Shown piece by piece: positions 1 to 12,000 of a DNA stretch of 64,000 bases (positions are counted from its first letter, which is position 1; every line of letters begins with the position of its first letter). The notes under the pieces were generated by a model. It saw nothing but the letters and a program-made list of their open reading frames with translations. It made no database searches and was not told the origin of the DNA. This stretch comes from Elgaria multicarinata webbii. Lineage: Eukaryota > Chordata > Lepidosauria > Squamata > Anguidae. Position numbers and translations under genes: made by a program. Location of the stretch: NCBI RefSeq assembly GCF_023053635.1, contig NC_086183.1:29275501-29339500 (forward strand), written 5' to 3'.

Positions 1-944
1 CTTGGCAAAAAAAAAAAAAAAAGGTAAAGAAATATATTCAATGAACAAATGCCCAGCTCTGTGCTGCCATCATTTCCAGAGCTGCAAATCATGTTCTGGC
101 CAGCAAGTGAAGAAGCTCGAAGTCCTTTGCATTGCAAGTACCATTGTGACAATTCCAGACGTGAGGGTAAGAGTCCAAGCAAGGCAAACAACTGCGGAAA
201 TGTAAAGTTAAACGGTCAACGTTTCCCCAGTGTCAAGGTATTTAGTGTATTAAAAATTGCGCAAATAGCCAGTAGGTTAATCAAATTAATCCATTAACGA
301 AGATGCATTATGATTTCACGAAGTCAGGTGGTTGCACCCCTATTTGCAGATCGTGCGACGAAGGATCAGGTTTCAAGGTGGCCGTTCACCTGCTTGCTGT
401 GGCTCTGGTGAAGGCTCTTTCAATCCGGGAGAGGCTCCTGCTGAATCTCCAGTCGCTCAGTCTTCTTGTGATAGTCCATCATCTTGAGTAAAACCCACTG
501 TGCGTTGAGTCCAACAGACGTTAAATGAAACCACTTTGGAAACAGCAAGTCGTAAAAGATCCACTGAAGAAAAAGAAAAGGAAGCCAAAAAAGAACAGAT
601 AAACTTTTTAAGGTGACAAGTGTGATCTCCTCTCAAACGGTTATAAAAATAGAAGTGAACTTTGGGTGCAGGGCTATACCACAGAGCGGAATCCATTTCG
701 ATCATTCCCTTTCCCTCTGGAAAACTTTGACCATTGTTGTGTGAGGGAGGCAGCGACCAGGGACCTACAAGCAGGACATGGTGCCACAGCACCCTCCTGC
801 CCATGTTCCCCACCAACTGGTGTACAGTATATAGGCTTACTGCCTCTGATACTGGAGATCCATGCACTGTCTCAGCTGCCAAGCAATGGGGAAAAAGGTG
901 CATGGGAGAAATGGGTTTTAGAATCACGGCATTAGATAAGGTAA

Positions 945-1400
945 GAATATAAGAGCCCTGCTGGATCAGACCAAGGGTCCATCTAGTCTAGCACTCTGCT
1001 CACACAGTGGGCAACCAGCCATCGGCCGGGGACCAACAAGCAGGACATGGTGCAACAGCACCCTCCCACCCATGTTCCCCAGCAACTGGTGCACACAGGC
1101 TTACTGCCTCAAATACTGGAGATAGCACACAACCATCAGGGGTAGTAGCCCTTGATAGCCTTCGCCTCCAGGAATTTATCCAACCCCCTTTTAAAGCCAA
1201 CCAGATTGGTGGCCGTCACTACATCTTGTGGCAGTGAGTTCCATAATTTAACTCTGCACTGTGTGAAGAAGTCCTTCCTTTTATTTGTCCTGGATCTCCC
1301 ACCAATCAGCTTCATGGGATGACCCCGGGTTCTAGTATTTTGAGTGTACGTTCTTCCCTGCCCTCGTCTCTTCATCCCAAGAAGCTTACACGTGTCCACC
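945..1400 (-). mobile_element. CR1-related LINE 3' fragment (second subfamily)
   Basis: Minus-strand translation has GHPMKLIGGRSRTNKRKDFF and [10 protein letters not shown], the C-terminus of a CR1-like reverse transcriptase. The 3' end reads CTGGATCAGACCAAGGGTCC at 960. A related shorter piece lies at about 745-870. Confidence 0.75.
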
Positions 1401-1409
1401 GAGAAAAAC

Positions 1410-2009
1410 ACACATGCAAATTCACATTCTTCCATGGCTACCAGAAGACAAATTGCATTAATCTGTACATTTCCGCTATTTTGACATGCTCAGAGGGTTT
1501 GTTTTCCAAGTCCTCTTGATGTGAATAATAAGCTACCTTTACAGACCATCCACCTGTAAAGGGTTGTCTGTAATAAGCATGCTTGGATCTTTTGATCAGG
1601 CCTGGGTGATGAAATCAGGTTTATAGGTGGATAATTTTGTCCTTACTATGGCAGATCCTATAAATGTCTCCTCCAATGTGGCACCTACAGGCACCTGCCT
1701 TGGCTTCCAAGGCCCCCCCTGCCCTCTTCATTTTATTTATATAATATAACATAAATATCCCACTGGACTAGGCCACTGCGAAGTAAACCGCTGGCCTCCA
1801 ATCCCCCCTGCTGGTCACTTTCTTTCATATTCTTAGGAAATGTATCTGGCAGGCAGCTGAATCTTCACTGGTGCTTCTCTTAGGAGGGTACTTAGCTGCC
1901 CGCAACAAACTTTTGGACTGGGAACTTAGTGGTTCTACACTCGCTGCCGGGTAAGCAGGAGGTGGGGATGTGAATTGGGGAGCGGAAAAAGAGAGGGACA
2001 TGGGTGTGC
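1410..2009. other. Left-edge non-coding sequence
   Basis: No gene or clear repeat recognised. Positions 1-720 likewise show no convincing final HSD17B3-like exon. Confidence 0.5.
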
Positions 2010-2716
2010 AGGCCTCCATCTATACGACAACGGGATTGCTCCTCTTTGAATATACTGTAAACCCGAATTTTCGTTGATTCAAATCTAGGGAAAGGGCGTC
2101 ACACTGCAGCAGCAACAGCGATTTATGTCCTGAATTAATTTTATTTATTTTTTTGTAGTGCAGTTATAAACACGCACATGAGCATCTATGATGTTACGAT
2201 GCATGGAGGAGAGACTACGGAAGCTATAAATTTTATATGCGGAGCTCCGCAGTTTCATATAACAGACAAACCGGGAGTGAGGGGGGGGAAGGAATGAGGC
2301 AGCAGAGGAGGATGAGAGAGGGGCACTGAACATGTCTCCTCCCTCTGGCTGCCTGTTCCCCCCTGTTTGTTTTAATATCGTCTCCCTGCGGAGCTCCGCA
2401 GAACCAGAGAATTCAAACTAAAAACGGTGTGAAGGAATGAGGCAGCCGATTGGTGGGAAAGCGGCCAGTCACGTTGTCCTACCCTCAAAGCTCTGCCCAC
2501 ATGTCAAAATGCTATTTACCTCCCCCAAGGACGCATAACCATAACGCGGTGCAAACTCGGACATTGATCCAAAAGTCGCGGTAAATCGCAAATGAGAATA
2601 TGCACCTTATCGGGTTAAAAACCCGCGCAGCGGCGAATGGACGGCAGCATCATGTGTCCTAAAATGCAAATATGCGCATTTAGGTCAGGGTAAAGAGGCT
2701 GTATAGAAATGCCCCA
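2010..2716. mobile_element. Non-autonomous DNA transposon (CATCTATACGACAACGGG family)
   Basis: Ends CCATCTATACGACAACGGG and TGTATAGAAATGCCCC. The interior has a single GGGGAAGGAATGAGGC unit where the second copy (23459-24655) has a minisatellite. Confidence 0.6.
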
Positions 2717-2856
2717 GGTGTGCTTGTATATATGGGGTGGAATTGGCCTGACAAATAATGTGTTATTTGATAAAGGAGTTCCACATATACGTTGGTGCTG
2801 TACAATGTTTATACATTTGGGGGGGGGGGGGGAACGATGCACGTTTGTCAACTTAC

Positions 2857-3003
2857 CTGGATGCTGTGGAAAAGGCAGCCGACGGTTCTGTTTGTGATCC
2901 CCACAGTGTTCAAGGCCTGGTGCACAAACGCCTCAGAGGTTATCATGTAGCGTTGGTTGAGCATACTCATAAGGTCGGTGGCAACAAACATGGGCAGGAC
3001 ACT
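2857..3003 (-). CDS. HSD17B3-like: HSD17B3-like exon 10
   Basis: Reads SVLPMFVATDLMSML, then FVHQALNTVGITNRTVGCLF and HSIQ. It covers the substrate-loop region equal to human TPYAVSTAMTKYL through GGETCGCLAHEIL. Acceptor ctccacag, donor cag|gtaagt. The final exon is not in the window. Confidence 0.92.
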
Positions 3004-6000
3004 CTGTGGAGGGAAAGAAGGCCACGGCCAGGTGAGGACTGAGAACAGCCATACCTGAATCTAGGCCTGCCGGGCGTGTCATAGAATGATAGAATCATAG
3101 AATAGCAGAGTTGGAAGGTGCCTACAAGGGCATCGAGTCCAACCTCCCTCTCAGTGCGGGAATCCACCCTAAAGCATCCCTGACAGATGGTTGTCCAGCT
3201 GTCTCTTGAAGGCCTCTAGGGTGGGAGAGCCCACCACCACCCTAGGTCACTGGTTCCATTGTCGTACTGCTCTAACAGTCAGGTCGTTTTTCCTGATGTC
3301 CAGCCAGAATCTGCCTTCCCGTCACTTGAGGCCATTATTCCGTGTCCTGCATTCTGGGATGATCGAGAAGAGATCCTGGCCTCCAGCTCAAGGTTAGGAA
3401 CTGGGCCCGATCTACACTAAGCAGGATACAACACTTTCAAAACGTTTTGAAAACTGTATATGTAATGTGTCCTGGTCTTGAACAGTTGTCAAAACCATTA
3501 TAAACCGTTATAAGCAGTAGTGTCGATCCTGCCCTGGAGGAGGAGGGTTAACCCTGAGGTGCAACAGGCCGATAATCAGGAAAGAGCAGAAGACTAGGCT
3601 CCTGGATATTAGTCAGGCTTGCACTGTTCTGAGGCTCCATATTGACTGTAAGTTGTTGAGGCCTGCTGTTGCACACTGCTGTTCCCTTCTGGGCCTGACG
3701 AGCGCTGCAAGGCCTGAGCGCAGGCTGCCCATGGTCACTCACTAGTAGGGTGACCATATGAAAACGAGGACAGGGCTCCTGTATCTTTAACAGTTGCATA
3801 GAAAAGGGAATTTCAGCAGGTATCATTTGTATATATGGAGAACCTGGTGAAATTCCCTCTTCTTCACAGCAGTTAAAGGTGCAGGAGCTATACTAGAGTG
3901 ACCAGATTTAAAAGAGGGCAGGGCACCTGCAGCTTTAACTGTTGTGATGAAGAGGAAATTTCACCAGGTTCTCCATATATACAAATGATACTGGCTGAAA
4001 TTCCCTTTTTATGGATTTCATCGTTGTGGAACTCTGTAAATTAGGGTGACCATATGAAAAGGAGGACAGGGCTCCTGTATCTTTAACAGCTGCATAGAAA
4101 AGGAAATTTCAGCAGGTATCATTTGTATATATGGAGAACCTGGTGAAATTCCCTCTTCTTCACAGCAGTTAAAGGTGCAGGAGCTATACTAGAGTGACCA
4201 GATTTAAAAGAGGGCAGGGCACCTGCAACTTTAACTGTTGTGATGAAGAGGGAATTCCACCAGGTTCCCCATATATACAAATGACCCCTGCTGAAATTTC
4301 CTTTTCTATGCAACTGTTAAAGGTACAGGAGCCCTGTCCTCCTTTTCATATGGTCACCCTACTCACTAGTCTAGGCCCCAGCCTTAGATCCAGATTTTGA
4401 CAGGGAGGAAGCTTCATCCCGTTAGCAATTCCACTTTGACAGGAAAACTATGGGCATGTCTACACTATGGGCATGTCTACCTACATAAAACTATGGCCAG
4501 CTGAAGACCTTTTTATTTTCCCAGTATTTTAACACTTAATTTTAACTTAAATTTAAATTTTACTGTTTTAACTCTGTATTTTAATTTTATATCAATTTTG
4601 CTGTGTGGTTTTTATTCTGGTTGTGCTTTTTATATTGTATTGTGTATTTGTGCTTTTAACCTGTTGGTTGTCTTACTATGATTTTAATTTTTGTGAACCG
4701 CCCAGAGAGCTTCGGCTATTGGGTGGTATAGAAATGTAATAAACAAATAAATAAATAAATAAATACACCTATGGGTGTAGAGGGCTGGAGAGGGGGCGAT
4801 CCCGGACTTACCTACTACTTCCGGGATCGTTGCCCTCTGTCTACACAGCCATGCGGCATCCTGGATGGGAGGAAGGATGTCACATGCGTTGTGGGCGCCA
4901 TTTTTTTTTTTAAGGAGAAGGAGCTGGAGGGCACTCGCGCTCCAGCGAAAAATAAGTTAAAAAAAAAGAAAGAAAAGAAAAAACCTCGTGCTGCCCCCTA
5001 CCCCAATGAGCACGGAGCTCCATGGCCCGTGCCCAGTTCCCAGTTCGCGAGGAGCCAGGACAAAAACAGGATGCCCGGCCACACCTCCTGCGGTCTCGGG
5101 ATCATCCTGGGACCGCAGTAAAAAACAGGATTAAAGTGTAGGGCCATAGAATCATAGAATAGCAGAGTTGGAAGGGGCCTACAAGGCCATGGAGTCCAAC
5201 CCCCTGCTCAATGCAGGAATCCACCCGGGGCATGGGAAGAATCATCCCTCCCTGCTCCCGGGATCCCCTGTGCATCATGTGGATGCACAGGGACGATCCC
5301 GGGACGATCCGCCGCCCCGTCTTCTTCCGCCGAGCTCTCCGACCCGGGTGGCTCTTTCGCCGGGGGGGGGGGGGGCGGTGTGGGAGGCAAAGAAGAACAG
5401 AATTATGAAGGTGGAGGGGCGGTGGCGGCAAGGATGCGGCCGGAGAGCCCGGAAACTTTTCGCCCCGTCCCCGCGGGGGGCGATGCGGGGCCGTCGCCGC
5501 CGCCTCTTCTGGCCAGGATCAGGATCTACACTAGGAGTTTCGGGGCGCCCTGGAGGCACACGCAAGCGCCTTCAGGGCGCCCCAACGACTCTGTGTAGAT
5601 CCGCTCCCCATCAAGCCATGCCCTATGTCTAGGTTTTTCTACATGAGGTATTTAACCTGCACCTTTAATGAGGCTTCTGCTGCTGGATTTTTTGCGGGAT
5701 TATGTGTGTGTGTTTTCCCCAGGGGGGTTTTCCTTCTCTGCCTTTCTATACACCATTACACCACTGTGGCGTAGCAGAATTGTGCAAATCCACCAGGTTC
5801 CATGCCAGGATCCAGAGATAATACCAGTCTTTCTTCGTTAGGGGGAGCCAAAATGGTTGCAAAGCACAGGAGAGGGTGTGGTGTGTGTGTGTGTGTGTGT
5901 GTGACAACCCGCAAACTACTGTAAGCGAGGAACCATGAGCGCACAATAAAAGCCTCATGTATATCGCCTTTTTTATTCCTTGGGATGAGCTCAATGCACG

Positions 6001-9000
6001 GTACCTGCACAATGATGCCTTTGGAGCCGTATTCCACGTCCAAAGCTTGCGAGAAGAAGTCAAGAGCTGCCTGAAATGGAGGCAAAAAACTATGAGAAAT
6101 AGGACAAATATCTTCCAGTCAAAAAGGGTGGGTGGGTGGGGGATAGACCACCAGCTGACGAATCAGAAGTAAGGTGTTTTTATCTATCTCTCTTTTGCCA
6201 GAACAGGGGTAATAAAAGCACAGGTAGTAAGACTTATGGCGGCTGCATCAGCTGCCTCTTTCAATCCTTTCTGCCTTGTCAGCAGACCCAAGGATTTGGG
6301 TAACCGTGGATCTCTTTAGACTCTTCAGACTTCAGAACTTAAGATTTTCGGAGGTTTTGATCTGGAATTATTTCTGCAGAGGGGACTTCAGAATGATTTC
6401 TCCAGTCATTCTAGCTTCTACCTAGATTCTTCCCATGCACAGAGAAATCATGTTTTTTAGCCTGCTTTCCATATCCAAGTAATTTGCAAGAGGAGGCAAA
6501 GGGAGAGTTAACCATTTCAGTTTAGGGTCTTTCAGTTTAGCTTTCAACCGCAAGTAGTAAAGCAGGGGAAGGTTAGAAGGAGAAGCCGTAACCAGGGCTG
6601 TACAAGATTCGGATTCAGCCTCGGAAGTCCGAGGCTTTGGCGGATATTTCGGAGAGTGGCTGCCAGATCTTGCGTCCAGCCACAAAATGCTTACAACCCC
6701 CCAGGGTGCCTTGGCTGAGAGCGCGGACTTACCGGGCCCCAGGAGCGAAGGGTCACTTGTGGCTTCGCTGCTTCTGATCCTGGAGGATCGCCCACCTGGC
6801 CACTTGACCAGGGCCACATGAGGCCCTGTATCGTTGGCCGTAGGGTCCGTGAGTGCCCCCACAGGTCCCCTGAGAGCCCCATGGTCTCTGTGGGGAGCAG
6901 CAACAGCGAGGAGGAGATGCTGGCAGCTGCCGGCCACTCGCAAGCCACTTCCCTCTGCTCCTCTGATGATGCTCCTCTTCGCTGATGCCGAGGCCGCTCC
7001 TCACCAAGAGCAGGGGGCTCTCAGGGGATATGCAGGGCCTCACGCGGCTGGGTGGGCGGCCTTTTTACGATGTAACTTCCCCTTCCGACAATCACCGCTC
7101 CAGCCTGCACCAAAGGCAGCGGAGGTCACTGAGGGCTCATCGACACCAAGCAGGATATTCCGCTATAAAAGTGGTATGAAAACGGTATATAAAAGGCAGG
7201 AGCCACACTGCTGCTTTATAGCGGTATTGAAGTGCTCTGCAGGATCTACACTACTGCCTTATAGTGGTACTGAAGTGCACTGACAACTGTTGGGGCCCAT
7301 GACACATCTACACCAAGCAGGATATTGCACTATGAAAGTGGTATGAAAGCAGTATATGGTAGGTGTCATGGGTCCCAACAGTTGTCAACGCACTTCAATT
7401 CCGCTATGAAGCAGTCGTGCGGCTCCTGCCTTTTATATACCGCTTTCATACCACTTTCATCGTGGAATATCTGCTTGGTGTAGATGAGCCCACAGACTCC
7501 CAAACTGCATGGAAGCTGCTGTGATGGGGAAATCCATCACAAAACTTAGGCCGTAGCTAGACCTAAGGTTTATCCCAGGATTGTCCTGGGGTCAAACCTG
7601 TTCATCTAAGTGCCACACTGGGCATCCAGCGCTCAGGCAAGGACGAACCCGGGATGATCCTGGGATAAACCTTAGGTCTAGCTACAGCCTAAGTTTGTTT
7701 AAAAAAAAAACCCACCAATGAGCTCTACTGCATGAAAATCGGCCCTTGCTAGGGAGCGGGGCACACGCAAAGTGGCACGATCGTCTTTGAGACGCAGAGG
7801 GATCCCCATGTAGGTGGACCTCTGTATGCCTCGTGTAGATGGAGAAAAATGGCAATGTCTCTTCTTGTTATTCTGTGGTTTCTTTTATTCTCCAGAATTA
7901 CTCGAAGTAACAGAAATCACAGAAGCAGGAACTGACCTCTCGGTTCCAGGAGCCCAGAACCAGTGAAAGGCTGTTGCATCACGCTCCGCCTGGGAATTTT
8001 TGAGTGTCATCTCAGAGACCTTTGGTTTACTCCGTCAGGCCTGTTCTTAGGCTATGATCTGCTAGCGGGGGTCATGCACCCACTGGCTTGGCCATCTCAT
8101 CCCGCCCTCTGCCTGCCAGGAGGGAGCCTTCAAAGTTCGTACTGTGTTCCTTTGCAGCAAGTAAACCATGTGAAGCTTTGTAGTCTTCCTTTAAGTTTAC
8201 AAAGGAACATTATTTTCCTCACCTTGGTTGGGCTGTATATCCCATTCAGTGGCAAGGGACGGCGTCCCGCTGATGAGCTCATATTGATGACAATCCCCTT
8301 CTTCCTACAAAGAGAGCCATGATGGTGACTTAGAGGCAACATCTGCTTTTCACTTAGGAATAAAGTCCAAACCAGGATTAGACTATGATAGAAAATAGAA
8401 CAGAGGAGGCCTCCAGGTCAGGCTTTTGTGCCAGCTCCAAGTGTTGAGAGCCAGTGTGGTGTAGTGGCTAAAGTGTTGGACTGGGAGTCAGGAGATCCGA
8501 GTTCTGGTCCTCACTCAACCCACTGGGTGACTTTGGGCTAGTCACAGATTCTCAGCCCAGCCTACCTCACAGGGTTTATTTATTTATTTATTTATTTATT
8601 TAAAACATTTATATCCCACTCTATATCATTAAGATCTCAGGGCGGCGTACGGATAAAAGCATACAGTATAAAACAGTAAATATACACAGCTAAAAACAAA
8701 TTAAACCGTGAACCAAGTTAAAACAATATATAATTTAAAAGCAGTAAAACGATTAAAACCGTTAAAACAATGTCCCATCTTAGTGAATTTAACCATTAAA
8801 GGCTTTGTTAAAAAGCCATGTTTTCACTTGGTGCCGGAATAAAATCAGCGTTGGCACCAGTCGGGCCTCCTAGGGGAGGGCATTCCACAGTCGGGGTGCT
8901 ACCACAGAGAAAGCCCTCTCCCATGACCCACCAAAACCTATGTGTTGTGCTGGTGGGATGCGGAGAAGGGCTCCTCCAACAGATCTCAAGTCTTGGGCAG

Positions 9001-12000
9001 GCTTATATAAGGAGAGGCGCTCCTTCTAATATCGAGGTCCCAAGCAGCTTAGGGCTTTAAACGTCATTACCAACACCTTGAATTCTGACCGGAAGCGTAT
9101 AGGCAGCCATTGCAATTCCTTTAAGACCAGTGTTATGTGGTATCTGTAAGATGTACCTGCCAGCAGTCTAGCTGCTGCATTTTGCACTAGCTGCAACTTC
9201 CGAGTCGTCTTCAAGGGCAGCCCCACATAGAGTGCGTTGCATTAGTCTAATTGGGAAGTTACCAGTGCATGCGGTACTGTGGCTAGGTTGTCCCTGTCCA
9301 GGAAAAGCCGTAGCTGGCGGATCAGCCGAAGCTGACCCCCATGAGGATAAAATGTTGTTGTGAGGATAAAATGGAGAGGAGGAGGAGGATTGGGTTCCTT
9401 GGAGGAAAAAAGGCGGGATATAGATGCAATAATAAATAAATAAATAAATCATTCACACATTCCAGATGATGTTGTCATCCAGTTTTAATCCTCCCGTATT
9501 TTCCCTTGGCTTCTTTAATCTTTTTTCTTGCCAAAGAAAATCAATTAAAAAACAACAATAGCAGAGTAACAGCACAATTTCTTTACAGTTGTGTGAATAG
9601 CAGGATACATGCACTCTCCTCCCCCACCTTGTTTTCCCCTCCCCTCCCCTGCCTTGTTTTCCCCTCCCCTCCCCCGCCTTGTTTTCCCCTCCCCTGCCTT
9701 GTTTTCCCCTCCCCTCCCCTGCCTTGTTTCCCCCTCCCCTCCCCACCTCGTTTTCCCCTCCCCTGCCTTGTTTTCCCCTCCCCTCCCCTCCCCCGCCTTG
9801 TTTTCCCCTCCCCTCCCCTGCCTTGTTTCCCCTCCCCTCCCCGCCGTGTTTCCCCTCCCCTCCCCTGCCTTGTTTCCCCCTCCCCTCCCCGCCTCGTTTT
9901 CCCCTCCCCGCCTTGTTTCCCCTCCCCTCCCCCGCCTTGTTTTCCCCTCCCTTTCCCCACCTTGTTTTCCCCCTCTTCCTTCCCATACGTTTCAATTCTA
10001 CTGCCAGCAGATGGCGTTGTTTTAAAGCGCCTTTTCAATTTATTACTGCATTTTCAGGTTTTTATAAAAGGGTGGATTTCCTCTTGAAAACAGCATGAGA
10101 AGCATCGGAGGTTGATGTCATGAAACAGACCTGCAAACGTCTGTGAGTGACCATTCACAGGCAGGCAATATATCACACGTGTGGAGAAGCTCATAGAGGC
10201 CTGGAGTGTGAATGGTCAAGCGCAATTCTGCTTGGAGCTAACGCTGGAAGAACAATTGTAGCCAGTCCCCACAATCTTGAGGCATCTACAAGATTTTCTT
10301 CTGCCTCCTGACAAGAAACTGCCACCCTGGTCCGAAACCTTTGTACATTTGTGGCGTTTCCTCATGCCACTCGCCATCTCCTTTTGCGAAATATGGATTG
10401 TGCATCCCTGGAACCGTAACATTTTTGTGTTCCACACAGCCCCTTTCACATTCTGGCCTTAGCTAGACTTACCGGTCTAGTGGGACGGAGGGGTGAAGAT
10501 CTCACAACTTTTTTATCATGAGATCTCCCCCTCTGCTCACACGTGGCGTGTGACGACCTCAGAGGGAGAGGGGTTGCAGCCACCATTTTGTGTTTTTTTC
10601 TTAAAGGGGAAGATGTGCACGAGCGCTCGTGCGCAAATGGTAAGGGTTTTTTAAAAGAAAAATATCCCCCCCCCCCTGCCCTGCTCACCCCACCCCATGC
10701 GCGGGTCCCAGCTCCTCGCAAGGAACTGCGAAGAACCGGGACAAACCGCAACACCTGGCCACACATTCCGCAGTCACAGGCTCAAAGGGTAGGGCGAGAT
10801 CCCGGGGCAAGGGAGGGATCATCCCTCCCTGATCCCGAGATCCATTGTGGATCATGTGAACGCACAGGGACAATCCCAGGGATCGCCCCAGGATTTCGAC
10901 CCGTCTAGCTAAGGCCTCAATGGCATGAAATGAAATATACATAAAACATTAAACAGAAGTAGCAGTTAAGATGTTAACTCCATTCCATTGTCAATGCCCT
11001 CCTGAGGAACTCTAACAACCACACTCCCTGTGAGGGCATTTGAGAACCCTCTCCGACGATTATAATTTGGGTTCTGAAATCAAATCCAGCACACGGGTGA
11101 AACCTAGGAGCAGAACACAGCACAAACCTTTTCTATCCACCACTGGTGCATAACATCTTTCTTCAACCTGATGCCTTCCAGATGTGTTGGACTAGACTTC
11201 CCATCATCCCAATGGCTGTGCTGGTAGGGAGTGATGGGGGTTGTTGTCCAACAGACTGAATAAGGTGGAGAAGGATGGTGTGCAGCTCAACAGAAATCCA
11301 AAAGACAGCTAAAGGGAGGGCGGAGGCAGCCTTGCCCCTTGTTTTCCTCACAAGTGATTCATCCAAGCCCTCCAGGGTGAAGGACCCCCCCTCATCTCCT
11401 ACCTGGCAAGCATCTGAGGTAGGACGATCTGTGTCATCTAGGAAGAGAAGATCAGGTGAAAGCGAGTCAGGGAGAGGAAACTAGGCCAAGGCCCCATCCA
11501 TTTCAGTGACAAGGTTCGGACGACCATGCTTCAGCTCATTGTGGGTTATTTCAAACATGTTGACAGGTGCCATGTTGCGCATGCAACCCCCAAGCAGGAC
11601 TTGTCATATCATATGAATTTGGCGAGCATGGGTTAGGCAAGGGTTGAGCAGCCCTAAAATATACCATGGGTTATTCAAGGGTTGTTTAACCCTTGCATAA
11701 CCCATGCTTGCCAGATTCACACAACGCAACACCCCGAGCAGCGGATGCATATTCAACATAGGACCCACATGCATCCCACACACACTGCAGCCTCACTGCA
11801 GGTTAAACAGCCCACAGTGGGACGTTGCGTCATCTGAACAACCCCAGTGTCTGTGCGGCCATCACCAACTCCCTTCAATCACACCCTGCCATTTCCCAGA
11901 CCCAAAAGGAAGCATGCCCACACAGCGGAGAATATATATTTCAAGAACGTCCTGGGCGGGGGAGATCTACACATCGTAGTCGAGGCGCCTCCTCACGCAG

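Larger units (their letters stand above)
4440..5640. mobile_element. Nested DNA-transposon cluster
   Basis: CpG-rich transposon sequence related to the long Harbinger-like family, interrupted by an L2 end (4489-4766), a CR1 end (5147-5224) and a small GATCTACAC-ended MITE (about 5515-5606). The outer repeats TATGGGCATGTCTAC and CATGCCCTATGTCT probably mark its ends. Confidence 0.5.

Noticed and set aside
1-2856. Search for the last HSD17B3-like exon
   Set aside because: No minus-strand frame gives a plausible C-terminus behind an acceptor; only CR1-related and transposon sequence is recognisable.
7128-7495. Regular inverted and direct repeats that could suggest a CRISPR-like array
   Set aside because: They are a palindromic MITE in vertebrate DNA, with no equal-length spacers.
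9453-10098. Several 130-190-residue Pro/Gly-rich open frames
   Set aside because: They are composition-driven frames through the C-rich minisatellite, with no homology.
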